A stretch of DNA of 64,000 nt, taken from positions 49,962,613 to 50,026,612 of the forward strand of contig OY744533.1 in assembly GCA_963556195.1 (NCBI GenBank), in the 5' to 3' direction. Below, in pieces: positions 8,740-21,312 of the stretch. The number at the start of each line of letters is the position of its first letter. Position 1 is the stretch's first letter. The DNA is from Sepiola atlantica (Eukaryota > Mollusca > Cephalopoda > Sepiida > Sepiolidae). Under the pieces are notes generated by a model. It did no database searches, had not been told where the DNA came from, and worked only from the letters and a program-made list of their open reading frames with translations. Made by a program: the position numbers and the translations under genes.

Positions 8740-11700
8740 TAAGCTGGTAGGTGCGTCAGATACGACCTCGCGTTGGAATAAGCTGGTCGAAGAAAATGTC
8801 ACGGTTGGTTGTGTGTACAAGCAGCTAAGATTCGAGCAGAGCATTACAATTTTGGTGAATAAGTTGGTCGCGAGAGAAATGTCTTAGTTGGTGGTCATGT
8901 CAGATTCGATTAGAACGTTCGAACTAACGTTCATAGTAATCTAGTCCAGGCAGGAAATCTAACGGTTGGTAGTGTGTACAGGCATGTTAGACACGAGCAG
9001 AGTGTGTGTACCCAGGTTGATAAGCAGCAGCTCAAGAGGAATGCCTTGTTTGGTAGTCAAGTCAGATCAGAGCAGAACTTTGGAATTGAGTTGAGTAATG
9101 AGTTTGTTTAGAGAAAGGTCTTATTTGGTGGTGTGTACAGGCAGGTCAGATACGACCAGGGCGTTGTAATTGAGGTTCATAAGCTGGTTGAGAAGAAATA
9201 TGTTTGTTGCTGGTTTGCACAGCCGTGTCAGTTACTATCAGAACGCTGACATCGGGGTGGATAATAAGCTGGTCGAGTAAAAACTTGGTTGATAGGCATG
9301 TCATGTCAGAGCAGCGCAGAGAGTTGGAATTCAGGTGGGTAATAAGCTGGTCAAGAGAAATGTCTTAGCTACTGCTATGTACAGACATGTCAGATATGAC
9401 TAGAGCCTTTAGATTGAGGCTGATTATAAGCTAGGCGAGAGAAATGTCTTGGTTTCTTGTGTGTACAGTAATGTCCGATACATCCAGCACGTTCGAAATG
9501 TGGTTGATAAGTTGATCAAGCGGTAACGGTAACGGAGTTGTAATTGAGGCTGTTACTAAACTGGTCGAGGTAAACGTCTCGGCTGGTGGTGTGTACAGGC
9601 ATGTCAGATACATCTAGTGCGTTGTTGATGAGGTTGATGAGCTACTCGAGAAAAATGAGGTTGATAAGCTAGTCGAGAAGAAATACCTTGGTTGCAGAGC
9701 GTTCGAATTGAGGTTTATAATAAGCTTGACGAGAGAAATGTCCTGGTAGTGGGTGTGTATCAGATACGATCTTAACGTGAAAACTGAAATGGATACGCTA
9801 TTCGAGAAAAACGTCTTGCTTGGTGGCATATATCAGATACGACAAGGGCGTTGTCATTGAAGTAACTAATGAAGTAGTCGAGGTAATCGTTTCGGCTGGC
9901 GGTGTGTACAGACATGTCAGATACATCCAGTGCGTTCGAGATGCGGTTGATAAGCTACTCGAGAGAAATGTCTTGCTTAGTGGCGTCTAGAAGCAGGTGA
10001 GATACGATCGCAACGATGGAATTTAGATTGATAAGCTGGGCCAGAGAAATGTCTTGGTTTGTGGTGTCTACAGTGATAGTTGATACACTCAGCACGGTGG
10101 AAATGAGGTTGATAAGCTGGTCGAAAGAAAATGTCCCGGTTCCTGGCCTGTGCAGGCAGGTCAGATACGATCAGAACGTTAAAATCGATGTAGATACGCT
10201 ATTCGAGAAAAATGTTTTGGTTGGTGGTGTATATCAGATACGACAATAGCGTTGTAATTGAGGTTGCTGCTAAACTGGTCGAGGGAAACGTCTCGCCTGG
10301 TGGTGTGTACAGGCATGTACGTTACATCCAGTGCGTTTGAAATGTGGTTGATAACATACTATAGAGAGATTTCTTGGTTAGTGGTGTGTAGTGGCAGGTC
10401 AGATACGAACGAAACGTTGGAATCGGGGTTGATAAGCTGGGCGATGAGAAATGTTTTTTTCTTTCTGATGTGCATAGGCAGGTCGGATACGACAAGGACG
10501 TTGTAATTGAGGTTGCTACTAATTTGGTCAATGGAAACGTCTTGATTGGTGGTGTGTGCAGGCATGTCAGATGCATCCAGTGCGTCCTAGATGAGGTTGA
10601 TAAGCTACTCGAGAGAAATGTCTTGGTTAGTGGTGTTGAGAGGTAGGTCAGATACGACCACAACGTTTTAATGGAGGTCGATAAACTGGGCGAGTGAAAC
10701 GTCTAGGTTGGGGGTGTGTACAGGCATATCAGATACGACAACCGCGTTGTAATTGAGGTTGCTACTAAACTGGCTGAGGGGGACGTTGTTGGCTGGTCGT
10801 GTGCATAGGCATGTCAGACACATCTAGTGCGTTCGAAATGAGATTGAAAAGCTACCCGGGAGAAATGTCTTGGTTAGATTGTGTAGAGGCAGGTCAGATA
10901 CGATCACAACGTTGGAAATGAGATTGACAAGCTGGTCGAGAGAAATGTCTTAATTGGTGGGGATATCCGATCAAAGCGTATCATTGGAATTAAGGTGGAT
11001 AATAAACTGGTCGAGAGAAATGTATTGGTTGATGGTGTATACACGCAGGTCAAATACGACCAGAGCGTTGGAATTCAGATTGATAATAAGCTAGTCGAGA
11101 GAAATGTAGTGGCTGGTGGTATATACATGCAGGTCAAATACGACCAAAGTGTTGGAACTACAGTTGTTACTAAGCTGGCCAAGAAGAATGTCTCGGTTGG
11201 TGGGTGCGTCAGATACGACCAGAGCGTTGGAATAAAGATTCCTAATAAGCTGGTCGAAGAAAGTGGCAAGTTTGGTTGTGTGTACAAGCCGGTAGGATAC
11301 GAGCAGAGCGTTACAATTGTGACGGATAAGCTGATCGCGAGAGAAATGTCTTAGTCGGTGGTCATGTCAGATCCGATTAAAACGTTCGAACTAACGTTCA
11401 TAATAATCTAGTGAACGAGGGAAATCTAACGGTTGGTAGTGTGCACAGGCATGTTAGATACGAGCAGAGCATTGGAATCCAGGCTCAAGGGAACTGCCTT
11501 AGTTGGTAGGCATGTCAGATGAGAGCAGAAGGTTGAAATTGAGTTGGATAATAAGATGGTTTAGAGAAATGTTTTATTTGGAAGTGTGTACAGACAGGTC
11601 AGATACGACTAGAGTGTTGGAATAATATGCTTGAGAGAAATGTGATGCCGATTGAGCATGTTAGATCCGAGCAAAGACTTCGTATTGAGTTAAGAAAATA

Positions 11701-12183
11701 ATCTGGTTTAGAGAAATGTCTAATTGTGTCGTGTGTACCGGCAGGTGAGATACGACCATGGCGTTGTAATTGAGGTCTATAAGCTGGTTGAGATGGAAAT
11801 ATGTTGATTGGTGATGTGTACAGCCGTGTCAGTTACGATCAGAACGTTGACATTTGGGATGGATAATAAGCTGGTCGAGAAAAATATCTTTGTTGGTGGG
11901 GATGTCAGATATGAGCAGAACGTTGGAATCGAGCTTATTAATGAGCTGCCTGGGAGAAATGTCTAGGTTCGTGGCGTGTACAGGCAAGTCAGATACGACC
12001 AGAGCGTTGGAATTGAGGTTGATAATAAATAAGCTGGCCGAGAGAAGCGTATTGGTTGGTGGTGTGTACAGCCGTATCAGATCGTTGACATTGAGGTTCG
12101 TACGCTGTTTGAAAACCAAAAAAAAATGTCTTGGTTGGTGTGTCTACAGGCATATCAGATACGAGATGGGCGTTGTAGTTGAG
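8740..12183. repeat. Minisatellite array II, unit 1, second copy
   Basis: Same array as at 4323. Its left part (near 9646-9700) has the version found at 14061 and in units 2, 4 and 5: the 27-bp segment is present and a neighbouring 29-bp segment is missing. Its right part carries copy-1 variants (CTTAGTGGCGTC at 9975, AATGTCCCGG at 10129, GTACGTTACATCC at 10317, ATGCTTGAGAG at 11628). The copy is therefore a mosaic. Confidence 0.92.
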
Positions 12184-13154
12184 CTGTCATGTACGATCCG
12201 TGCTTGCCTGCATCCACGCATTCCAACCGTCACCTCGTTCACATATTAGCGAAATTCCTAGAGCTTGCTGCAAATAAAGAAAGTGTGCATGGCGTTTCTA
12301 CTGCGCCTTCACTTGCAGCGCGGAAAAAAGTGATTACCGTTAAATGGAGAATGGCATTGAGGGACAGTGCGTTCCAGCCGAATCGCCAGGTGAGAGAGTA
12401 CTGAGATGAAGCTATTTCGCGTAGGACTGGTCTCGCCTCTTTGCTTACAAAGGAACGGCTCGAATGCAAGAAGAAAGCGAACAACCGACGGAGAAAGAAG
12501 AAAAGATTTTTACCGCCTACTGCAGGCGATACGAAATGGAGATTGATCTGTGGAAGCCTGGATGATTACAACCGGCGGCCTGTTGTATTTTTTTGTTGTT
12601 GTCATGCGCGAGTGTCTTTAAGTGAGGATGCATTAAAGACAATATTAAAATGATGTTCTGATTTTGATTGCATTATCGGGGTGAGCGCGAACGCAGACCC
12701 CACACTTAGAAATAGCGCACCCGAGTCGTCCACATTTGGGACGATCGCAAAGGTCAACCCAACCCTAGTGCAATGGAAGGGCCTCGCTCTGGGAGAACGG
12801 CCTAGATGATCACCGTTCACTCCTGTGCCAGGTAAGTATAAAAAATTTCACGGCCCACAACTCACATTTTATACCACACAGCTCTACTCAACACCAACAC
12901 CTATTTACAAACTACTAAAATACCCGAAAATAAAATATCACCAACATTAGCATATCACTACTTTTGCATTTCTCAATAACAACAATTCATAACAAACATT
13001 TCACTATCATTTAAACTTACCAACATTTTCACAAAATACTTCAATTCGTAAGCAAACTTACATTTTACCCTAATAAACAAACTACCATCTCAACAGTTGT
13101 CTCCCCTTAGATCAACAGCCGTTTTTCAAATGTAAGGAAGCACTTGATGAAAAC
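12184..13154 (-). repeat. U1 cassette 3, context A, 14-bp deletion (unit 1)
   Basis: Third cassette, carrying the same 14-bp deletion as cassette 2 (near 12471) and the same right junction into minisatellite at 13155. Confidence 0.88.
12676..12839 (-). ncRNA. U1 snRNA: U1 snRNA gene, copy 3
   Basis: 164-nt U1, identical by eye to copy 2, exactly 4,415 bp from it. The TATA element is at 12867-12873 and the 3' box core at 12657-12665. It keeps the variant stem-loop 1 loop and Sm site seen in every copy. Confidence 0.96.
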
Positions 13155-16100
13155 TAAGCTGGTAGGTGCGTCAGATACGACCTCGCGTTGGAATAAGCTG
13201 GTCGAAGAAAATGTCACGGTTGGTTGTGTGTACAAGCAGCTAAGATTCGAGCAGAGCATTACAATTTTGGTGAATAAGTTGGTCGCGAGAGAAATGTCTT
13301 AGTTGGTGGTCATGTCAGATTCGATTAGAACGTTCGAACTAACGTTCATAGTAATCTAGTCCAGGCAGGAAATCTAACGGTTGGTAGTGTGTACAGGCAT
13401 GTTAGACACGAGCAGAGTGTGTGTACCCAGGTTGATAAGCAGCAGCTCAAGAGGAATGCCTTGTTTGGTAGTCAAGTCAGATCAGAGCAGAACTTTGGAA
13501 TTGAGTTGAGTAATGAGTTTGTTTAGAGAAAGGTCTTATTTGGTGGTGTGTACAGGCAGGTCAGATACGACCAGGGCGTTGTAATTGAGGTTCATAAGCT
13601 GGTTGAGAAGAAATATGTTTGTTGCTGGTTTGCACAGCCGTGTCAGTTACTATCAGAACGCTGACATCGGGGTGGATAATAAGCTGGTCGAGTAAAAACT
13701 TGGTTGATAGGCATGTCATGTCAGAGCAGCGCAGAGAGTTGGAATTCAGGTGGGTAATAAGCTGGTCAAGAGAAATGTCTTAGCTACTGCTATGTACAGA
13801 CATGTCAGATATGACTAGAGCCTTTAGATTGAGGCTGATTATAAGCTAGGCGAGAGAAATGTCTTGGTTTCTTGTGTGTACAGTAATGTCCGATACATCC
13901 AGCACGTTCGAAATGTGGTTGATAAGTTGATCAAGCGGTAACGGTAACGGAGTTGTAATTGAGGCTGTTACTAAACTGGTCGAGGTAAACGTCTCGGCTG
14001 GTGGTGTGTACAGGCATGTCAGATACATCTAGTGCGTTGTTGATGAGGTTGATGAGCTACTCGAGAAAAATGAGGTTGATAAGCTAGTCGAGAAGAAATA
14101 CCTTGGTTGCAGAGCGTTCGAATTGAGGTTTATAATAAGCTTGACGAGAGAAATGTCCTGGTAGTGGGTGTGTATCAGATACGATCTTAACGTGAAAACT
14201 GAAATGGATACGCTATTCGAGAAAAACGTCTTGCTTGGTGGCATATATCAGATACGACAAGGGCGTTGTCATTGAAGTAACTAATGAAGTAGTCGAGGTA
14301 ATCGTTTCGGCTGGCGGTGTGTACAGACATGTCAGATACATCCAGTGCGTTCGAGATGCGGTTGATAAGCTACTCGAGAGAAATGTCTTGCTTAGTGGTG
14401 TCTAGAAGCAGGTGAGATACGATCGCAACGATGGAATTTAGATTGATAAGCTGGGCCAGAGAAATGTCTTGGTTTGTGGTGTCTACAGTGATAGTTGATA
14501 CACTCAGCACGGTGGAAATGAGGTTGATAAGCTGGTCGAAAGAAAATATCCCGGTTCCTGGCCTGTGCAGGCAGGTGAGATACGATCAGAACGTTAAAAT
14601 CGATGTAGATACGCTATTCGAGAAAAATGTTTTGGTTGGTGGTGTATATCAGATACGACAATAGCGTTGTAATTGAGGTTGCTGCTAAACTGGTCGAGGG
14701 AAACGTCTCGCCTGGTGGTGTGTACAGGCATGTACGTTGCATCCAGTGCGTTTGAAATGTGGTTGATAACATACTATAGAGAGATTTCTTGGTTAGTGGT
14801 GTGTAGTGGCAGGTCAGATACGAACGAAACGTTGGAATCGGGGTTGATAAGCTGGGCGATGAGAAATGTTTTTTCTTTCTGATGTGCATAGGCAGGTCGG
14901 ATACGACAAGGACGTTGTAATTGAGGTTGCTACTAATTTGGTCAATGGAAACGTCTTGATTGGTGGTGTGTGCAGGCATGTCAGATGCATCCAGTGCGTC
15001 CTAGATGAGGTTGATAAGCTACTCGAGAGAAATGTCTTGGTTAGTGGTGTTGAGAGGTAGGTCAGATACGACCACAACGTTTTAATGGAGGTCGATAAAC
15101 TGGGCGAGTGAAACGTCTAGGTTGGGGGTGTGTACAGGCATATCAGATACGACAACCGCGTTGTAATTGAGGTTGCTACTAAACTGGCTGAGGGGGACGT
15201 TGTTGGCTGGTCGTGTGCATAGGCATGTCAGACACATCTAGTGCGTTCGAAATGAGATTGAAAAGCTACCCGGGAGAAATGTCTTGGTTAGATTGTGTAG
15301 AGGCAGGTCAGATACGATCACAACGTTGGAAATGAGATTGACAAGCTGGTCGAGAGAAATGTCTTAATTGGTGGGGATATCCGATCAAAGCGTATCATTG
15401 GAATTAAGGTGGATAATAAACTGGTCGAGAGAAATGTATTGGTTGATGGTGTATACACGCAGGTCAAATACGACCAGAGCGTTGGAATTCAGATTGATAA
15501 TAAGCTAGTCGAGAGAAATGTAGTGGCTGGTGGTATATACATGCAGGTCAAATACGACCAAAGTGTTGGAACTACAGTTGTTACTAAGCTGGCCAAGAAG
15601 AATGTCTCGGTTGGTGGGTGCGTCAGATACGACCAGAGCGTTGGAATAAAGATTCCTAATAAGCTGGTCGAAGAAAGTGGCAAGTTTGGTTGTGTGTACA
15701 AGCCGGTAGGATACGAGCAGAGCGTTACAATTGTGACGGATAAGCTGATCGCGAGAGAAATGTCTTAGTCGGTGGTCATGTCAGATCCGATTAAAACGTT
15801 CGAACTAACGTTCATAATAATCTAGTGAACGAGGGAAATCTAACGGTTGGTAGTGTGCACAGGCATGTTAGATACGAGCAGAGCATTGGAATCCAGGCTC
15901 AAGGGAACTGCCTTAGTTGGTAGGCATGTCAGATGAGAGCAGAAGGTTGAAATTGAGTTGGATAATAAGATGGTTTAGAGAAATGTTTTATTTGGAAGTG
16001 TGTACAGACAGGTCAGATACGACTAGAGTGTTGGAATAATATGCTGGAGAGAAATGTGATGCCGATTGAGCATGTTAGATCCGAGCAAAGACTTCGTATT

Positions 16101-16597
16101 GAGTTAAGAAAATAATCTGGTTTAGAGAAATGTCTAATTGTGTCGTGTGTACCGGCAGGTGAGATACGACCATGGCGTTGTAATTGAGGTCTATAAGCTG
16201 GTTGAGATGGAAATATGTTGATTGGTGATGTGTACAGCCGTGTCAGTTACGATCAGAACGTTGACATTTGGGATGGATAATAAGCTGGTCGAGAAAAATA
16301 TCTTTGTTGGTGGGGATGTCAGATATGAGCAGAACGTTGGAATCGAGCTTATTAATGAGCTGCCTGGGAGAAATGTCTAGGTTCGTGGCGTGTACAGGCA
16401 AGTCAGATACGACCAGAGCGTTGGAATTGAGGTTGATAATAAATAAGCTGGCCGAGAGAAGCGTATTGGTTGGTGGTGTGTACAGCCGTATCAGATCGTT
16501 GACATTGAGGTTCGTACGCTGTTTGAAAACCAAAAAAAAATGTCTTGGTTGGTGTGTCTACAGGCATATCAGATACGAGATGGGCGTTGTAGTTGAG
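13155..16597. repeat. Minisatellite array II, unit 1, third copy
   Basis: Third copy of the 3.4-kb array. It carries the variant set typical of units 2-5 (CTTAGTGGTGTC at 14391, AATATCCCGG at 14545, GTACGTTGCATCC at 14732, ATGCTGGAGAG at 16041). It leads into the context-B cassette, as array II does in every other unit. Confidence 0.92.
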
Positions 16598-17560
16598 CTG
16601 TCATGTACGATCCGTGCTTGCCTGCATCCACGCATTCCAACCGTCACCTCGTTCACATATTAGCGAAATTCCTAGAGCTTGCTGCAAACAAGGAAAGTGT
16701 GCATGGCGTTTCTACTGCGCCTTCACTTGCAGCGCGGAAAAAAGTGATTACCGTTAAATGGAGAATGGCATTGAGGGACAGTGCGTTCCAGCCGAATCGC
16801 CAGGTGAGAGAGTACTGAGATGAAGCTATTTCGCGTAGGACTGGTCTCGCCTCTTTGCTTACAAAGGAACGGCTCGAATGCAAGAAGATAAGGTAGAGGC
16901 GAAAGCGAACAACCGACGGAGAAAGAAGAAAAGATTTTTACCGCCTACTGCAGGCGATACGAAATGGAGATTGATCTGTGGAAGCCTGGATGATTACAAC
17001 CGGCGGCCTGTTGTATTTTTTTGTTGTTGTCATGCGCGAGTGTCTTTAAGTGAGGATGCATTAAAGACAATATTAAAATGATGTTCTGATTTTGATTGCA
17101 TTATCGGGGTGAGCGCGAACGCAGACCCCACACTTAGAAATAGCGCACCCGAGTCGTCCACATTTGGGACGATCGCAAAGGTCAACCCAACCCTAGTGCA
17201 ATGGAAGGGCCTCGCTCTGGGAGAACGGCCTAGATGATCACCGTTCACTCCTGTGCCAGGTAAGTATAAAAAATTTCACGGCCCACAACTCACATTTTAT
17301 ACCACACAGCTCTACTCAACACCAACACCTATTTACAAACTACTAAAATACCCGAAAATAAAACATCACCAACATTAGCATATCACTACTTTTGCATTTC
17401 TCAATAACAACAATTCATAACAAACATTTCACTATCATTTAAACTTACCAACATTTTCACAAAATACTTCAATTCGTAAGCAAACTTACATTTTACCCTA
17501 ATAAACAAACTACCATCTCAACAGTTGTCTCCCCTTAGATCAACAGCCGTTTTTCAAATG
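16598..17560 (-). repeat. U1 cassette 4, context B (unit 1)
   Basis: Cassette whose promoter side continues into the 1.7-kb spacer rather than minisatellite: the right junction reads GTAAGGAGCCAAGGAGGCAT. The 14-bp segment missing from cassettes 2 and 3 is present. Marker variants are CAAGGAAAG at 16689 and a C at position -97 of U1 (AAAACATCACC). Confidence 0.88.
17104..17267 (-). ncRNA. U1 snRNA: U1 snRNA gene, copy 4
   Basis: 164-nt U1, identical by eye to copies 1-3. The TATA element is at 17295-17301 and the 3' box core at 17085-17093. This is the first of the context-B genes, where unique spacer rather than minisatellite lies beyond about -300. The two contexts could have different distal regulatory input, but nothing in the sequence proves this. 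Confidence 0.96.
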
Positions 17561-19476
17561 TAAGGAGCCAAGGAGGCATGAAGCCACTCGATGAAAACAG
17601 CTGAAAAAAAAGAACGAAAGATGATTATCGCAAACACAGCAGATGCTGCTTTGAACTATTGTCCATTCGATATGATGCATGGTCATTGTAGTATTTGTTA
17701 CGCAGTTTGTTGTTTTTGTTGTGAAAATCATCAGTGGATATGAAAAAAATAAACTGGGGCCTTCTAGCTATTATTAAAATGCAGTATTTGTTCTTTCCTC
17801 GGTCGGACACAAGGTCGATTCAATGTGGGATAAGTACCATTTTCCTAAAACGGTGCAGTTCTCTCGATTGGGACAAAAATTAAAACATTGCCTCAGTCGA
17901 AAAGCATTCCTCTTCCTACTCCTCCTCTCCCTCCTCCTCTCACTGACGATGACAGGACAGAATTTGAATTATTTATTCGAAAATAAAATAAAGATATATT
18001 TGATAAGAGATGCTACACTTTGATCGTAACCCGAACGTCAGAAAGTACGGAAACTGAAGAAAAAACAGAAAACAAACACTTACTGATTTATTTCGTTGTA
18101 TTCTTCTTTGTAAATTGTTGCTTTTCATTTAGTTTTCTTTTGTAATTAGTAGCAATTAGAAAGAGTGTTGCTGTGGGCAGGATCGGTAACTGCTGCAAGT
18201 CGTCCCGGGCACGATCGTTGCTGCTGTAAAAAATAGAATACCATTAAAGTACTAAGTGGGAGGGAAACACAAATTGTGTCAGTCGAAGAGAATTTCCCCT
18301 CTGCTGACTGAAAAGAAAAGTTTTTTTTTAAATACTCAATCAAACAACGACCTTCAATTGAACAAAGGCCTTCTATCGGACAACAACCTTCTAGTTGCAA
18401 ATAGTAACAGAGTTGCTGTAGTAAATGATGATGACGATGACGAAAGACAAGATCGGAAGTTGCTGCTTGTTTTAGAGATCAGGATCGCTGCTGCTAGTTG
18501 TAGATACTGTAGTAGATGATGATGTTACCGTGGACAGAATCGGAAGCTGCTGCTAATCGTCGAGTACAGGATCGCTGCTTCTAGTTGTGGATAGGAACAA
18601 AGCTACGGTAAAATAAGATAACATTAAAAACACTAAGTGAACACAAATCAGAATTGTGTCAGTCGAAGGAAATTTCTCCCAACGCATATTGGACTCACCT
18701 TTTTCTGTTGCTATTTAAAACTTCCGGTGGTTCTGTCCTATGCTATATTGTCAACTAGTCGGTGATCTAGATACAGTGAACTAAAACGAATTTATTAAAT
18801 TCCTATTTGTAAACAAAATTCATAAGCATGGCTATATTTTGAAGAATTTTCCTCAAAGCCCTTACTCCGGCAATATGTCTCCACCCGACAAACTCTTTGA
18901 TGCAAATATGGTGAATTTTACAACATATTTGTTTAATATCGTTTGGGGATGGCTAGATAGATAGAAAGGCATACGGTGGTGGTGGTGTATGAGAGTAGTA
19001 ATATATTTCATAAAGAGAGGTGGGGGAGGTGACTGCTTTGGCTTCCCCACCACCATTTTCTCTCTCTCGTTGCCATTCGCGAAGCCATTTTTTATTTTTT
19101 TTATTTCTTTATTTTTTTTACAAGTCAGTGTTTTAATAAAATGCCGAAAAGTCACCGTCGTCAAATCTGTTTCATTTTTAATCGTACAAACTTTCGAAAG
19201 GCGGCGCAATTCTTTGATCTTGAAAACTCTTAGTCTCCCATTTGCGCCGTTATGTCGCCTCTTAACCTCCAATAAATCCCAATGAAATATAAAAATCTGT
19301 TCAAAAAGAACCATTTCAGATTCGGAAAAATATAGTCGCCATCTTTATAAACACTAGAATATATCAAAAAAATGTTTCTATTGGCCCCCTCCTCCCCGGT
19401 TAGTGTTGAGGTTAATGAACGTATGTTGTTGTTGTTTTTGTTGTTGTTGTTTTTGTATTTGTGTCATGAATGAATT
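17561..19476. other. Non-tandem spacer, type Q (units 1-2)
   Basis: About 1.9 kb with no gene that I can support. It contains a hydrophobic 66-codon plus-strand frame (17823-18023) with no start context or homology, so it is not called. An internal degenerate repeat is visible: AATTGTGTCAGTCGAAG occurs at 18272 and 18652, with related GATCGG-GCTGCTGC stretches before each. GATGATGACGATGACG lies at 18427, a (GGT)n run near 18974, and T-rich runs near 19090-19120. The short CT stretch near 19041 marks type Q. Confidence 0.7.
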
Positions 19477-20689
19477 GAGAGAGAAGGCAGGGAGCGAAGG
19501 AAATAGGGGGATAGAGAGTGAGGGAGAAGAGTCGAGAGAGAAGGCGAGAGAGAGAGAGAGAGAGAAAGAGAGGGAGAGAGAGAGGCGGAAGAGGCGAGAT
19601 GGGAAGGGGGAGAGAGAGGGATGAGAGAAGTGGAGATGGGGAGAGAGAGCGAAGGGACGAGAGGAGATAAGAGGAGAGGAGATGTGAGAGAGAGATAGTT
19701 AGAGGGGTAATGGGAGAAGGGGTAAACAAGAGGAGGTGAGAGAGGGAATGCGAGAGGAGGAGAGAGAAATGGGGAAAGAGATGGTAGGATGGACACAAGA
19801 GATAGGGCGAGTGCGAGAGGAGCGATAAAGATGTAGAGGGAGGAAAAGGGGGATTAAGAAAGATGGGGAAAGGAAAAGATAGAGAGTGTGGGCGAGAGGG
19901 GGACGGAGATAAGGGGGTGGTAGGGATGAGAGAGGTAGTGAGAGGGAGTTTAGGGTGAGAAAGAGAGAAAGGGGGTGAGAGGGAGAATGGCAGAGGAGGA
20001 GAGAAGGGGAGAATAAGTGAGAGAGAGAGAGAGAGAGAGTCGCAATTGGGAAATCATGTAGGGGTGAGAAAGACGGAGAGAAAGAGAGGGAGAAAACGAA
20101 AGTTAGAGGGAGAACGCGGAAAGACAAAGATAGGGGAGGGTTGTGAGAGAGAGGCAGAAAGAGACACGGTGAGGGGAATGTGAGAGTTGGGGGGAGGAGA
20201 GGTGACAAGTAGAAAAGATAGAGAGAGTGGGCGAGAGAGGGAGGGAGGGAGAAAGAGGAGAGGCGGGAGGGAGGTGGAGAGGGAAATGTAGAATGATTGA
20301 GAGAGGGGGAAGGTGATAAGAGGTAGATAGAGAAACGGGGAGTAAAGGACAGTGTTGGGTAGAGAGAGAGAGATCAGAAAGGTAGAGAGAGTAAGGGAGA
20401 GGACAAATATAAATAGTGGTTGAGGGAGAAAGAGTAGGGGAGAGAGAGACGATGTAGAGAGAAGATAAGAGGGGGGACGGAGACCGAGTTAGCAATAGAA
20501 AGGGGGAAAGAGGGAGAGAGAGAGAGAGGGAAAATGGGAAAAGAGAGATGGTAGTAGAGAGAGAGAGACAGAGAGAAAAAGAAGAAGGAGAGAAATGGCA
20601 GTACACACATGGGGAAAGAGTAAGAGTGGGAGGGAGTAGGGGAGAGGTAGAGTGGGAGAGAGGGATTGTGAGATAGGGAGAGAGAGGAG
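19477..20689. repeat. Purine-rich GA tract, unit 2
   Basis: Same tract as at 214, about 7 bp shorter because of small changes in GA dinucleotide runs near 20018-20038 and 20360-20372. It includes the private TTTAGGGTG change. Confidence 0.9.
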
Positions 20690-20836
20690 CTTTAGTCAGC
20701 GATGTTGACGAATTATTCTCTAAAATTCTTTCGAAAAATCAATGTTTATCGTTTATTTGCTTCTTAAATAAAAAGGTCATCCCTGGGAGGAAGTTATCCT
20801 CACAAACAAACAGATACCCACACACACAACATGCTC

Positions 20837-20867
<31 letters not shown>

Positions 20868-21312
20868 CTCTCTCTCTCTTCCTGTCCGCTCTATGAAACT
20901 ATAGAGAAAATAAAATATCTAACATCCAGCTCCTCTTTAATAAAACAACATTTGTTTGCCAGGCACAGCACCACTTTACTCCTCTACACTTATGTTAAAA
21001 GAATTTAGTTTTTTTTTTACCAGTAATCAGTCCACAACGTCTGCCTTCCATAAAATCATTAGTTTGGCAACCGAAAAAGTCTATTCAAATCGTTCAACTT
21101 TTTTTTAAATGTCCGATTTCGGGGTGATGGGTGGGGTATAGCCAAGAGACACACGAAATCTGGGGGTAGTAACACCTTTTCGTTTATAAATCTATATTGA
21201 GAGAAGACACGTTCAGTAGCTGATGGCGACAGCTAGGCGAGTTTCTTATGCTTCAAATGGCTTTAAGAGCGGCCTGTACCTATTGAAAAAGATTGATATA
21301 CCCAGGGCGAAG
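20690..21312. other. Inter-tract segment, unit 2
   Basis: Copy of the segment at 1434. It has AACATCCAGC near 20922 where units 1, 3 and 6 have AACTTCCAGC; units 4 and 5 share the A. Nothing gene-like was seen. Confidence 0.7.
20834..20881. repeat. (CT)n microsatellite, unit 2
   Basis: CT run with two TTT interruptions. The first pure block is shorter and the last longer than in unit 1, a typical slippage difference. Confidence 0.92.

Larger units (their letters stand above)
1..19263. repeat. Array unit 1 (expanded, 19.26 kb, four U1 genes)
   Basis: First large tandem unit, bounded by the motif AACCTCCAATAAATCCC at 1 and again at 19264. It has the same order of parts as the later 10.4-kb units, but its middle part (U1 cassette A plus minisatellite array II) occurs three times, with U1 genes at 3844, 8261, 12676 and 17104. 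The length, 19,263 bp, equals a normal unit of about 10,433 bp plus two blocks of about 4,415 bp. The window begins exactly at this boundary motif, which may be chance or may reflect the end of a contig. Confidence 0.95.

Noticed and set aside
17823..18023. 66-codon frame with a leucine-rich hydrophobic stretch in the spacer
   Set aside because: The hydrophobic part is the translation of a CTCCTCCTC run. There are no other coding signs and no homology that I recognise.
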